In this document: one piece after another, positions 1 through 9,329 of the stretch | Layout of the letters: the number at the start of each line of letters is the position of its first letter | Position numbering within the stretch: position 1 is the first letter of the stretch | Source of the DNA: Prorocentrum cordatum | Lineage: Eukaryota; Sar; Dinophyceae; Prorocentrales; Prorocentraceae | NCBI GenBank assembly: GCA_963575745.1 | Contig: CAUYUJ010004730.1 | Coordinates: forward strand, 45,001 to 67,354 | DNA: 22,354 nt | Reading direction: 5' to 3' | Position numbers and translations under genes: made by a program | Notes under the pieces: model-generated | Seen by the model: the letters and a program-made list of their open reading frames with translations, nothing else | What the model was told of the DNA's origin: nothing | The model's database searches: none

Positions 1-7
1 CAATAAT

Positions 8-685
8 ATGAGGATTCGTATTACCAGTAATATAATAGAAGTTGTCGTAACATTGGTGATGGTAATCGTTATAGTAGTACTTGTAATAGTAGTAGTCGTC
101 GTCGGTGGTGGCGTCGCCACCGAGGCTTCATTCCGGCCCACCCCTCTCGAGGATCGTGGCCCTGGCCCCACAGGGAGCCCCACCGAGGCTTCATTTCGGC
201 ACACCCCTCTCGAGGATCGTGGCCCTGGCCCCACAGGGAGCCCCACCGAGGCTTCATTTCGGCACACCCCTCTCGAGGATCGTGGCCCTGGCCCCACAGA
301 GAGCCCCACCGAGGCTTCATTTCGGCACACCCCTCTCGAGGATCGTGGCCCTGGCCCCACAGGGAGCCCCACCGAGGCTTCATTTCGGCACACCCCTCTC
401 GAGGATCGTGGCCCTGGCCCCACAGGGAGCCCCACCGAGCCTTCATTTCGGCACACCCCTCTCGAGGATCGTGGCCCTGGCCCCACAGGGAGCCCCACCG
501 AGGCTTCATGTCGGCACACACCTCTCGAGGATCGTGGCTCTGGCCCCACAGGGAGCCCCACGTTTCCCGTTTCCCGTTTCCCTCCCCCCCCCCCGGGGCT
601 TCCAGGTAGCGTCCTTACGAACAACCACAACAATCATTTTACCCTGATGCGCGATGCGTCCACACGCAGCATGCGGCCATCATGA
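8..685 (+). other. Open frame through the 63-bp array, probably not a gene
   Basis: A 225-residue frame begins with a Val/Ile-rich stretch read from a degenerate GTA/GTC trinucleotide tract and continues as seven 21-residue repeats (TEASFRHTPLEDRGPGPTGSP type). The repeat unit is 63 bp, a multiple of three, so one stop-free unit keeps a frame open through the whole array. Two other frames, one on each strand, are open across the same stretch for the same reason. The reading frame is therefore most likely a by-product of the minisatellite. A repetitive secreted or surface protein cannot be excluded without transcript data. Confidence 0.15.
118..560. repeat. Tandem array, seven copies of a 63-bp unit
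   Basis: Copies start about every 63 bp (near 121, 184, 247, 310 and so on), each with the core CTCGAGGATCGTGGCCCTGG. The inner copies are almost identical. The first copy (CCGGCCCACC) and the last (GTCGGCACACACC) are the most diverged, as expected of an array homogenised from within. It is followed by CCC/TTT-rich sequence and a run of C near 584-595. A lone diverged copy lies at about 15308. Confidence 0.95.
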
Positions 686-880
686 TAACCATCCCAATCA
701 TGGGGGATTATTGTTCAATCGCGGGGGTCCGTATTCCCCTTCCCAATTCTCCCGCCCAATGAGGTCTTGCAAACACCTCCTCCGAGGAATTGTAACATAT
801 CCCGCCTCGAAAACACATGCCCGCGCCCTGCTGCGCCGATGCGAGACCGCCAGTGGAGCCCCAGCCAAGGGTATAGCAAA
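573..880. other. Spacer with no recognised gene
   Basis: After a run of C the sequence is mixed, with a GGGGGATTATTGTTCAATC stretch near 702-720 that resembles, in inverted form, the GGGGG-CAACAATAAT junctions at 1676 and 3026. No coding or RNA signal was seen. Confidence 0.4.
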
Positions 881-886
881 AGGAAG

Positions 887-1605
887 AATCGAGCGACAGG
901 ATTGGTTTGGTGGGGATGGGGGCCGTCGGCGGCGAGGCAAGGACCTGGCCCTGAGTAGAAAGGGCGGAAATCTCGAGCAGGGCCGCTGTTGTTGCTGGGA
1001 GCGGCGCAAAAGTGCTGAAGAGAGCAGGGCGCTAGCCCAGCTTAAAACAAAACGAAATCTCGAGCGGGAGCGCTGGTTCTGTTGGGACGGCGGTTGCCGG
1101 CGGCGAGGAGGAACACCGCCTTGAGTAAGAGGGGGGAGGCCTCGAGCGGGAACCGTGGTTTTGTCGGGACGGGGGCTGTCTCGGCGAGGAACAGCACGGT
1201 CCTGAGAAAAAAAAGAGGAAACCTCGAGCGGGAGAGTTGTTCTTGATGGGAGCGGCGCCAATTCAAAAAAGAGTAGGGCGCTAGTCTAGCGTAAAACGGA
1301 AATCTCGGGCGGGAGCGTTAGTTTCGTTGGGGCGGCGGTTTTCGGCGGCGAGCAAGAGCACCGCCTTGAGAAAAAAGGGAGGAAGTCTCGAGCGGGAGCG
1401 TTGTTGTTGCTGGAGGCGGCGCCGCTGAGAGAAAGAGTAGCGCGCCAGTCCAGCGTAAAACAGGAGGACGTCTCGAGCGTGCGCGCTGGTTTTGTTGGGA
1501 CGGTGGTTTTCGGCGTCGAACAAAAGCACCAGGTCTGAGTAAAGAAAGAGGAAGTCTCGAGCGGGAGCGTTGTTGTTGTTGGGGGCTCGTTTGGGCGCCA
1601 CCCCA
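887..1605. repeat. Array of nine ~83-bp monomers of two types
   Basis: The landmark (T/C)CTCGAGC occurs at 971, 1058, 1140, 1222, 1303 (one mismatch), 1386, 1471 and 1555, with a diverged one near 887. The spacings are 81-87 bp. Two monomer types can be told apart. Type A continues GTTGTTGTTGCTGG and ends in a CGCTAG-CCAGCGTAAAAC block. Type B continues TGGTTTTGTTGGGACGGCGG and ends in a CACCGCCTTGAGTAAA block. The order is B A B B A B A B A, with the last copy truncated. Open frames across it have stops in scattered places and are not credible genes. Confidence 0.85.
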
Positions 1606-1682
1606 AACCGCTCGAGCGCGAACCTCATGTTCTATGAAAATGTAGCCGGCGCCGAGGCGAGAGCGCCAGGGCGCCTGGGGGG

Positions 1683-1775
1683 TCCAACAATAATAATAAT
1701 AATGATAATAATAATAATTGTTTAGGAATTGGGAATTAACACTCAACAACAACAACAACCACAACAGCAACGACG
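1683..1775. repeat. AAT and CAA trinucleotide tracts
   Basis: An imperfect AAT/ATA tract (1687-1720) is followed by AATTGGGAATTAACACTC and an imperfect CAA tract (1743-1770). The same arrangement (G-run, CAACAATGATTATT, short spacer, CAA tract) recurs at 3026-3112, so the two are probably copies of one larger unit. Confidence 0.85.
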
Positions 1776-2044
1776 CCAATCATTCTAAGACTGTTCGTTC
1801 CGATCTGCTCACATGCTAATCAATACGTATATCCCAAACCCTCGGTACCCGCCCTCGTCGTCTTACCCCCTTGGGGGTACATCTTCCTTCCCTGCCACGC
1901 GTGTTTAGTGCAGCCGCTGAGACAAGGGAAGAGAAGACGGGTAAAAGAGGGAGAGATAATAGTGGAGCATGAGAGAAATTAGCAGGAGGGGGGCAAGGAG
2001 CAGACAACAAGTGGTAGAACCGGAAGGGCAGATCGGGTGTGCAG

Positions 2045-2165
2045 ACCCATAGCAGGCAGGTCGGGAAGGCGGGCCCAGGCGACGAGGTCGAGCAGTCGGG
2101 TTGCTGAAGCGTGGGTCCTGCATGAATCGCGAGGCAGTCTCGAGCGATAGCGCGATTCCTAAGTA
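2045..2165. repeat. Direct repeat, copy 1 (partner at 2575-2700)
   Basis: This stretch shares with 2575-2700 the blocks GTCGAGCAG-CGGG, TGAAGCGTG-GTCCTGC-TGAA, CGC-AGGCA and GCGCGATTCCT in the same order. The pair flanks the ~24-bp minisatellite at 2205-2555, so the unit flank-array-flank may have arisen by expansion inside a duplication. Confidence 0.7.
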
Positions 2166-2204
2166 AATCGTGAGAAAAGCCAGCGTGGGCCAAGAAGGGC
2201 ATAA

Positions 2205-2555
2205 AATCCGAGGCCACAGAGGGCAGCGACGGGGCCGCTGAGGGCAGCACCGGGGCCACGAAGGGCAACGATGGGGGCCACAAAGGGCGACAGCGGGGCC
2301 ACTGAGGGTAGCACCGGGGCCACGGCAGCGAGGGGGTAATGAAGGGCGACAGCGGGGCTACGAAGGGCATGCGTATGGGGCCACGACGGGCGCGTGCGAG
2401 CGGGGGCCACGAAGGGCATAGAATGCCGGGCCACAAAGGGCAGCGACGGAGCCACTGAGGGCAGCAACGGGGCCACGAAGGGCAGCGAGCGAAGGCAACC
2501 GCGGAACCAGTACGGGCAGCGAGGGGCATCGAAGGAGGGCGAAGGGCAGCGAGCG
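2205..2555. repeat. Degenerate ~24-bp minisatellite
   Basis: About a dozen imperfect copies of a GGGGCCACGAAGGGCAGCGA-type unit of 23-25 bp, with CACTGAGGG and CACAAAGGG variants. Translated frames read as degenerate 8-residue repeats (GATKGSDG-like on +, LPFVAPLL-like on -). This is repeat behaviour, not evidence of a gene. Confidence 0.8.
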
Positions 2556-2574
2556 GCGACTGCAGTCATTAACG

Positions 2575-2930
2575 GGCTGGTCGGGCGGGCAGGCCCCGAC
2601 GGGCGGGTCGAGCAGGCGGGCCGTTGAAGCGTGAGTCCTGCTTGAACCGCCAGGCAAGATGTAGCGGGAGCGCGATTCCTGGGTGTCGAGGACTGGTGTC
2701 TGAATAAATTGCGAGGAACTGTCAAGCGAAGTGCTTCGGTGGGAAGTTGCGAGGAAGTCCGAAGCGAGAACGCGACTCTGCAATACATTCTCACGAAATA
2801 TCAAGCGGGAGCCGCGATTCGGTGGTAAATTGCAAGGAAGTCCCAAGCGAGACCGTGATTCTTCAATACATTGTGAGGAAATATCAAGCGGGAGCCGATG
2901 TTGTTGCAAACCGAGGGCCAACGACACAGT
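2575..2930. repeat. Second flank plus outlying copies of the 83-bp family
   Basis: 2575-2700 is the partner of the direct repeat at 2045-2165. From about 2700 the sequence alternates half-units of about 42 bp: GAGGAAGTCC-AAGCGAGA at 2751 and 2834, and GAAATATCAAGCGGGAGCCG at 2796 and 2876. The full period is about 83 bp, and the wording GAGGAA-TC-AGCGGGAGC-TTGTTG matches the 887-1605 monomers, so this is a diverged outlier of that array. Confidence 0.65.
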
Positions 2931-3054
2931 TTGAGCCCAAGACTTCCCCTGATAAGCACCAAGAATTGGGTGCGAGCCATGGGAGGGGCACTTAAATTGA
3001 AGAAAACAAGGTGCACCGGGCGGGGGGGATCAACAATGATTATTCTTCAGAAAT

Positions 3055-3112
3055 GAGAGTGCAACAACAACAACCACAACAACAGCAACAACAACAACAA
3101 CAACAACGCGAC
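3055..3112. repeat. CAA trinucleotide tract
   Basis: Imperfect (CAA)n with CCACAA and CAG interruptions, following GGGGGGATCAACAATGATTATT. Its context resembles 1676-1775. Confidence 0.9.
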
Positions 3113-3440
3113 AAGCAGAATTCCTACCACGATTCCCTTATTCAGCCACGCACCCAGGGACAATGAATGACCGCTGGGCAACCTCACTCTGGTAAACCGA
3201 TACATATGTATATATACAAGGCTGCAGTGGCGCTTCGCGCCATGCACCTTGGTCCTTGCAGTTTGGTATGCAGGCGGAATGGCAGGAAGGTCAGGCCGAC
3301 AATTTAACGATAACTCCTGGTTACCTTTTCTGGCATCGCCGCTATAATAATGTTATTCGTTATCCTTCCTCCACGCTTCTTTTTCCTTATTTTCAAATGC
3401 CCTGCGCATTCTCCCCATCCTCCTCATCTCTTTTTTGCGG
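3113..3440. other. Spacer with no recognised gene
   Basis: Mixed-composition sequence with short open frames only. No repeat partner inside the window, RNA gene or convincing coding bias was seen. Confidence 0.4.
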
Positions 3441-4110
3441 AGGCTCCTCCTTGGAGAGCCTCGAGGGGCCTCACAAAAATTGTTTCAGGCTTTCTTAAGG
3501 CCTTCTGGAGACCTCCTGGGCGTATTCTGGGGGCCTCCGGGGGCTTCCTCGGGCCACCCTGCCTCCAACCGCGGTCTCCCTGAACGACCGGGTCACGATT
3601 TGGAATGCTTCGGAGGGTGTCGTTGGGCCATCTTGGGCCGCCATGGGGCTCTCTGAGGGCCCTCTCTTTTGGGGCTCGACCCGTGTTGTGACGTTTTGGG
3701 GCTCTCTTGGGCTGCCTGGAAACCCTTACGGATGGTTGTGGGGCGATTTTGGAGCCTCCCAGGCGGCTTCGGACGCCCAGAAGACTGCCGTCTTGGAGCG
3801 TCGGGAAGCCGAAAAGAGGAGAACCCTAAACTGGCCAACAGAAAATCAATGATTTTTGCCTCGGGGGGCCTTCTTGGGAGTGCTCTTGGAGGCCTCTTTG
3901 GGGCCGTCCTGGAGGCCTCTTGGGCCATCTTGAGGTCACGTCGGTCACTCTTGGAGCGCTCTTGTGCTGTCTTGGGGGTCTCTGGGACGTCTCCGATGAC
4001 CCCCCTGATTGCCCTAGGTGTGCTGGGAAGGCTGGGCAAAACGCCATGTGAGGCCCGGTGGCCGCTTCGAGGCCCGTCTGGAGGGTCCCAAAGCCCCAGA
4101 TCCCGGGGGG
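3440..4110 (-). repeat. Inverted, diverged copy of the 396-bp family
   Basis: Read on the minus strand this region has the same vocabulary as the 15.4-16.5 kb array (CCAAGA-GGCCC blocks). It also has the same linker: an ATCATTGATTTTCTGTTGG block, then TTTCGGCTTCCCGACG at about 3795-3815. The linker translates as FRLPDAPR in both places. It is much more diverged than the array copies, roughly one and a half units long, in opposite orientation and 12 kb away. It ends near a run of 11 G at about 4102-4112. The long minus-strand open frame here (3593-4282) is repeat-derived. Confidence 0.75.
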
Positions 4111-4139
4111 GGGGTGATGGGTTTTCCCCCCGCCCAGGC

Positions 4140-5470
4140 TTATAAAAATATAAGAAGAGGAATAGACTCAACCACCTTGGACTCGGGGCGGAGAGATGGG
4201 AGAGGGGTAGACACCAAGCTGTCCTCGCCATCATCCGCCATGACCGCAATCGCCATCCCTTATCAGAGACAACGCCCACCACCGCTCGTTGCGCGGACTA
4301 CCAGACCACCCCCTCATCTACACTTCGTGGAAGAGACCACCACGTACGATGGCAGCCTGCGAGGAGTGAGACCACGCACGATGGCAGCCGCGGTCACGCA
4401 CGGAGGACGAGTTAGTTGTCGACATCCTGCCCGGCTGACACTGTCGCAGGAGGCCGTCGACTGTACACCCACGGTGATCCTGACCAGGCCAGCCCCGGAC
4501 CCTGGAGCAGCGAGCATGCCCTCCTGGCCTGACAATTGAAGGCATATCGAGACCGCCCTTGCGGCCCAGAAGCTGGCCTGCACACGGGTGCAGAAAAGCA
4601 AGACGAGTCGCAAAGGGTCTGCTCTTCCTCCTCCCCCCACCTCCTCATTCACGTGCCCATCTCTGCCTGCGGCAGGTTGGTGTCGTGACGAGCCCGGCGT
4701 TGGTTCACCGCGTGGGTCGTTCAGCGTTGAACGACCGGCGTCATGTCGATCGCAAGGTCGTCCCGTCGTGGTCGTCTCTACGCCACTGGCGACGTTCACC
4801 CTTAAACACCCATGGCAGGTCGCCGCAGCGTCGGCAGGTTACGAACCTGTCGTTCATTGGCAGCCGCTCCCTCTAGTCGCAGCTCGACTGTGCCAAGTGC
4901 ACTCCATGTGAAGGGTTGGAACGGGCGGGGGGGGACACAATGCGTTCAGACCTTGCAGGGGCTGATGGCCATCTCGCTTCCTTGACGCGCTCCTGGGGCC
5001 AGTCGTACTTGCACCACAAGACATGCCTCGAAGGTATTCGATCGTGCACGGTCCTGCGGTCAAGAACTCTTGCTTGGCGTGCCGCTGCGGCAGAGCCGGC
5101 GTCGCGCCACGGCCTCCAAGCTGACAGCGTGTCGCTCCGCTCCGCGCGGCGGGAGGCTGGGAAAAGCTCGGGACGCTGGCGCTCGGGGACTGGGAAGTGG
5201 TTGGAGCGTGCCGCGCCGAGGCGCGACACCCAGAGCAAACCATCCTGACCGCATCTTCTCCTCTTACCCTCCCCCTCTTGCAGCACCCACCCAAACCACT
5301 GACTACGGCGGGGGACCGACCACAAGCAACCTTCCACAAGAAGCCCAACCCTGAGACCCCAGGACGTCCATGGATCCTTGGTGCAGGAACGTCACCACTC
5401 TTTCCAGCGCAAAATCATCGACCCCCCCAAAAAAACCCGGGGGACACTGGAGGCGAGCAGAGTGTTTCTT
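4140..5470. other. Long stretch with no convincing gene
   Basis: Several frames are open for 70-160 codons on both strands, but none has a clear codon-position bias or a familiar domain. A short imperfect tandem duplication (GAGACCAC-CACG-ACGATGGCAGCC) occurs at about 4331 and 4368, 37 bp apart. No RNA gene was seen. Confidence 0.4.
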
Positions 5471-5476
5471 GGCATG

Positions 5477-5640
5477 GGCCTCTTTTCTGCGGCCGCGAGC
5501 TGCGGTCCCCTCGGCGCCCCCCTGGGAGACCGCCGCGCCGCCCGCACCCGGCAACGGCCGCGAAACTGCTGGAGGTCATGCCGGGCGCCACGGCGGCGCC
5601 GCGGCTCGCCTGCGCTCCCGGGAGGGGCAGCAGGAGAAGA
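5477..5640 (+). other. Short GC3-rich stretch, possible exon fragment
   Basis: A plus-strand frame reading ...LRPRAAVPSAPPWETAAPPAPGNGRETAG... shows moderate G/C bias at third positions, but overlapping frames on both strands are also open and GC-rich. It stops making sense at the inverted-repeat element beginning at 5662. It is too short and too compositionally biased to call a gene. Confidence 0.15.
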
Positions 5641-5661
5641 GAGGGCGGCATTCACATGTTT

Positions 5662-5867
5662 TGATGGGCTTGTTTGCCACCACCACCACCAGAAGTTGAA
5701 CGGGGGAGGGGGCCCTCCTACTCCTCCTCCTTGAACTCCTCTTCCTCCTCCTCCTCCTCCTCCTCCTCCTCCTCCTCCTCCTCCTCTCCGTCCTCCTCCT
5801 CCTCGTCCTCCTCCTCCTCCTTCCCCCCTCCAACTTATGGTGGTTGTGGTGGAAAACAGGCCCATCA
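5662..5867. mobile_element. TGATGGG inverted-repeat element, copy 1
   Basis: The 206-bp element has inverted ends of about 35 bp: both begin TGATGGGC and continue with a GTTT-CCACCAC-ACCACCA-AAGTTG core on opposite strands. It is flanked by a perfect 5-bp duplication TGTTT (5657-5661 and 5868-5872), so the ends are TG...CA. The middle is an expanded TCC/CTC microsatellite (about 5720-5823). There is no room for a transposase, so it is non-autonomous. A second copy at 13490-13643 has the same ends and a different duplication. TG...CA ends with 5-bp duplications are typical of integrase-type DDE recombinases (LTR elements, Ginger-type transposons); assigning it to either is inference. Confidence 0.85.
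5720..5823. repeat. TCC microsatellite inside the inverted-repeat element
   Basis: About 100 bp of imperfect (TCC)n with single CGT and GAA interruptions, giving poly-Ser, poly-Arg or poly-Gly frames that are not genes. It fills the loop of the element at 5662-5867. Confidence 0.95.
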
Positions 5868-6110
5868 TGTTTGGCCGCGGCGCCAGCGAACGCCCTGCAC
5901 GGTCCAAGCTTTGGAAGGGTCGCTGTATGGTGCGAGTTTACACGAGAACATGGGAGGCAAGCGGAAGAGGGCGGCCGCGGAAGACGGCACGCACTTAAAG
6001 CCCTGCGAAAACGATGTCGAGGAGGGCAAGGTTTGTGGTTTTGGGCCGCAAGCGGCTCAATGGGTACTGTCTCGGAAGAGAACATGAGCTGTCTCGACAC
6101 ATGCTTCCGG

Positions 6111-6220
6111 AGGTCCACGCGCAGTTCTTGGATCAGCGCTGGGTCCCCTTTGGTGGCGCCTCCTGCGCGCCCCTGGCGCGCTCCCTGCACCAGGGAGGGG
6201 GGGGTCCAGGAGGAAGAAGA
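6111..6220. mobile_element. Foldback element family, copy 1 (decayed)
   Basis: It carries the family signature in order: GGTCCACGCGCAG-TTCTTGGATC, AGCGCTGGGTCCCC, GCCCCTGGCGCGCTCC, CCAGGGAGGGGGGGTCCAGG. The central hairpin is imperfect here (GGCGCG against TGCACC). It is followed by a GAAGAAGAAG tract. Boundaries are approximate and no target duplication was identified. Confidence 0.6.
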
Positions 6221-6949
6221 AGAATACGCAGAAGAACAAGGGTCCAGAGATGGGGAGACGACACGAGGACGGGAATAGCAGAGACGGCAGCGAGGGAGAA
6301 GAGGTATAATAGGCAACAACGAAAGACTGGCAGAAACCACGAGGAGGACAGCCGACGACGTGGCGACACATCAAGAGAAGAGGCAAGAACCCGTCTAGTC
6401 GCGAACAGTGGTTCGAACATCTCTTGAGATGAGTCCCCGCTCCAGAGGGGAAGGCGACGCAGACGCACAAGGCGGGCCCGCCGAAGGCTCAGCACAAGAT
6501 GTAGTTAGAGGATGCGCCAGATGCTGGAAGAAAGGAGCCAGGGAACGGTGTACAGCAGGCTTGTGGTAAGATGTAGAGGCGCTGGGACTGGAAATGGAAT
6601 GGTAGCGGCATTCAGAGGCATCGACAATGATCGTTGACGACAAAAGAACATTGTGGCTTGTGGCGGGCGCAGTGGCAACGGGAGCGGTTACGATCGACAA
6701 GGCTGCAGGGATGGTGGCAGCCGTGGTGGTAATCATCAACAGCGGCTGAGCTGATAGTCGCGCGACTGATGGTGGCAGTGGTAGTCGCGGCGGTAATTTG
6801 CTGCGGTGGGGGTCGCAGGGCCGAGAGTGGTAGCGAGGAATCGCGGCGGACGAACGTATAGAATTACTTCGGGCACACGCGAGAGCCTCACCAGCTCTTG
6901 CCGTCGCAGGATGGGCGGCGGAGTGAAACATCACTATAAGTGAGGCAGG
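6221..6949. other. Spacer with no convincing gene
   Basis: The sequence is purine-rich at first (GAAGAAGAAG, GGAGACGACACG) and then GTGG-rich. The longest frame (minus, 6395-6934) has no recognisable domain and no clear codon bias. Confidence 0.35.
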
Positions 6950-7522
6950 GTGAGGCCATGTGCAAGCGCTGGGCCCCGCAGGACATCAGGAACACAAGTT
7001 GAGGCCATGCACAAGCGCTTGGCCTCGCGCGCGCTCAATTACGGGGGATACCTTGTGTATGGGAAGAAGCAAGGAAGGGAGGAAGACCCGCCTCAGGCCC
7101 GAGACGGGCGGGACGCCTCTGGCGAGTACCAGGACGACTGCAGACCAATGGGAAGAATTGCCCGAAAACAAACATCTGGCGCGCCGATCTCCTTGATGCG
7201 TGGGCCCCCGCACCCCTCGACCCATTCCCAAAGACTGGCGTTGAATCCCGAGTCGTTTGCTGACGGCCCCATGCCCCGAAACCGGCCTGCAGGGGCTCGA
7301 AACTGCGACGAACTGGCCGTCTGGATAGGCTTCGAGGCACCGGATGTTCGCGGGTGGACGAACAGCGGCATGAACACACTGCTCCGCAAACAGGAACGCC
7401 TGCCCCAGGGCAGCTGGGGAAACATCGTGCCTCCCGTTCGGCCGGCGGCAGCACGGCGGGGTTTAACACTACCAGCCGCGCTGGGGCGGGCGCTCCCGAC
7501 GGCGGACAAGTTCATACGATGA
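6950..7522 (+). CDS. Weak hypothetical ORF, 190 codons
   Basis: An uninterrupted plus-strand frame reads a mixed, protein-like composition in its middle (for example DELAVWIGFEAPDVRGWTNS). Third-position G/C is only moderate, lower than in the better exon candidates in this window. Its start lies inside a 51-bp direct duplication (GAGGCCATG-CAAGCGCT near 6953 and 7001). Its last 15 codons run into a dispersed repeat (GGCGCTCCCGACGGCGGACA) that also occurs three times at 8.55-8.89 kb. No family recognised. It may be an exon fragment, or not coding at all. Confidence 0.2.
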   Translation: MRPCASAGPRRTSGTQVEAMHKRLASRALNYGGYLVYGKKQGREEDPPQARDGRDASGEYQDDCRPMGRIARKQTSGAPISLMRGPPHPSTHSQRLALNPESFADGPMPRNRPAGARNCDELAVWIGFEAPDVRGWTNSGMNTLLRKQERLPQGSWGNIVPPVRPAAARRGLTLPAALGRALPTADKFIR

Positions 7523-7576
7523 CTTTCCTCGCCCGCCGGGCTGAGAAGAGCACCGAGAACTGCATCAACATACCAT

Positions 7577-7715
7577 CTCGGAGGTCCGCGCAGGTTTCTT
7601 TGGACCTGCGCTGGGCCCCCCCCTTCCTGGCGCGTGGAGCGCGCCAGGGATGGGCGCCGGTGGCGGCGCTAGGGGGGCCCAGCGCCGATCCGAGAAGTCC
7701 ACGCTAACCTCCATG
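7577..7715. mobile_element. Foldback element family, copy 2
   Basis: The outer arms GGAGGTCCGCGCAG... and ...CCACGCTAACCTCC are inverted relative to each other. Inside them lie GCGCTGGGCCCCCC and GGGGGGCCCAGCGCCGATCCGAGAAG. The centre is a perfect hairpin at 7626-7648 with a 9-bp stem CCTGGCGCG and loop TGGAG. Total length is about 140 bp with no coding capacity. Confidence 0.75.
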
Positions 7716-7719
7716 CCGT

Positions 7720-8150
7720 GTCGTAGTATTCTAAGGGCGCCCAGTGACACACACATACATGAACACAAATCCCAGGATTCCCCATATTTTCCCAAATTTT
7801 CTGGGTTGTCGTCTTTCCCCCCACTTCCCATATTTTCCCCTACTTTCCTGGGGATCGACGATTCATTGTTTCTGTGTGTCTTTTCCTCTCCTGATATTCT
7901 TCGGAAGACAGGCAAGGGAGATGAGGGGCAACGATAGGGGGCGACCAGCTCAGGGGGGTAACCAGATGGACCTGGCATAGGCGATAATGACGTCGCCGAC
8001 AGATCGGCGATAGGCCCCCCCTAACGAATCCGCACGGTCCTGGGCGGGGCGGCCCATCGGACCCCTATCGGCGATGAGCGGGCGACTGCGATTATGTTGC
8101 TCCCATCGCACTGAAGGACCACATCTCAGAAATCATCCTGAGCACCCAGA
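7720..8150. other. Pyrimidine-rich spacer with no gene
   Basis: The CCCATATTTTCCC block occurs twice (about 7788 and 7826) within a C/T-rich stretch. The region after 7980 has several CGGCGATAGG/CGGCGATGAG repeats (7990-8080). No coding or RNA signal was seen. Confidence 0.4.
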
Positions 8151-8155
8151 ACATT

Positions 8156-8190
8156 GTCGAAGCAGTGTCGAAGCAGTGTCGAAGCAGTGT
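8156..8190. repeat. Three tandem copies of an 11-bp unit
   Basis: The unit GTCGAAGCAGT is repeated three times in perfect tandem. Confidence 0.9.
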
Positions 8191-8547
8191 CCCCCAGGGC
8201 CCGATGCGTGGAAACCCTCGAGTTTCGGTACTTTCTTGGTGCTCGAAATTCTCTGGTGAACAAGGCTAGAATAGGTTGGAGCAGCATCAGACTGCGAGTC
8301 GATGCAATCGATCCCCCATGAGCCTGCGCCCCCTAACGCTGCCCCTGAGGGGAGGGGAACAGCGCGGTCAGCACGCGAAGTTCGAAAACCACGGGGCCCC
8401 CGGCCTCGCGAACTGGCCCTGCCCGCCCGGCAGCGGCCGCGGCGGCAAGCCTGCCCCGTGCACGGCCTCCTCGGCCGCCCCAGGGGGCTCGGCGCCGGAG
8501 CCGGCAGCAGCGCCAGAGGGGCGGAAGCCGGTCCTTTCAGGGGACGG

Positions 8548-8893
8548 AGAAGGGTACAAATGAACGTTTCCGCCGTCGGGAACGCCTGCTCTACACGTAG
8601 GGAGGAGGTGGGGGCGTGGTTCCTCACGTGGAACTTAGGGGATCGGGGAAACATGTGGATCTTCAGTTCCATGACGCGGCTGGAATGTTCCCACCGTTTC
8701 CACTTAGCGGATCGGGGACTGCTCCAGGGCGGCTGGAAAGCTTGCACCCCTACCGTGCCACGTCGGGGTGCAACATTTCTTGGCCGCCCTGGGGCAGGCG
8801 TCCCCGACGGGAGAGAAGTTCGTCTTGCACCGCTCTTCACTGGGGAAGGCGTCCCCGACGGCAGAAAAGTTCATCTTACACCGTTCCCAGACC
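8548..8893. mobile_element. Inverted-repeat element with a duplicated right end
   Basis: The left arm (about 8550-8590) reads ATGAACGTTTCCGCCGTCGGG-ACGCCTGC. Its reverse complement is found twice at the right end, at about 8785-8825 and 8842-8885 (GGCGTCCCCGACGG, then AGTTCATCTTACACCG), 57 bp apart. The interior has two GG-ATCGGGG direct repeats (8640 and 8706) and no coding signal. A solitary arm occurs at 7478-7520. This suggests a non-autonomous inverted-repeat element; I could not find a convincing target duplication. Confidence 0.6.
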
Positions 8894-9279
8894 CCAGACA
8901 CCATGATTCTTTCATTACGTCGACCCCTGGACCAGTTTTTCATCCTGAGTAGTTTTTTCACGGTCTCGAGGACCCCCAGCGGCCGAAAATGGCAACAAAC
9001 CTCACGTCATGTTTTTTTCACTACCCGAGGGGGTCTGGCTTCTTCGTCCCCAGCGTCCTGGAGAACAAGTCGTCTGGTGGGGGGGGGCGTCCAATGATGG
9101 CCCCCTCGCCTCACCGAGCCTGGCCTGGCCAGCCCTTGGGGTCCCGGGATCGGTGGCCTCTCTGCGCCGCGCTCTGACCAGCGCCTGGACCCTGAGACCC
9201 TGCAGGCATTGCAGTTTTGTTCGAACGGGCGTGCTCGCTCGGTTTCGGGCCCCAGGACCATCACAAATCGACGTGGCTC
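8894..9279. other. Spacer with no convincing gene
   Basis: Mixed GC-rich sequence with a run of eight G near 9080. Frames are open on both strands without bias. No repeat partner was found in the window. Confidence 0.35.
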
Positions 9280-9329
9280 GAAAAATGCCGGGACCGACCA
9301 CAACGATGATTGAAACGAACTGGCGCTTA

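Noticed and set aside
118-560. CRISPR-like array
   Set aside because: The 63-bp units are contiguous repeats with no variable spacers, in a eukaryotic context.
4108-4125. TGATGGGTTTTCCCC as a third TGATGGG element
   Set aside because: The CCACCACC arm does not follow and no inverted partner or duplication is present.
4140-4165. TATA-like TTATAAAAATATAAG as a promoter
   Set aside because: No gene follows it and dinoflagellate core promoters are not typically TATA-based.
3593-4282. 229-codon minus-strand frame
   Set aside because: Derived from the inverted 396-bp-family copy. It shares the FRLPDAP linker translation with the array, which is a DNA repeat.
6405-6425. GGTTCGAAC as a tRNA or tRNA-derived SINE B box
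   Set aside because: No matching A box or cloverleaf could be built around it.
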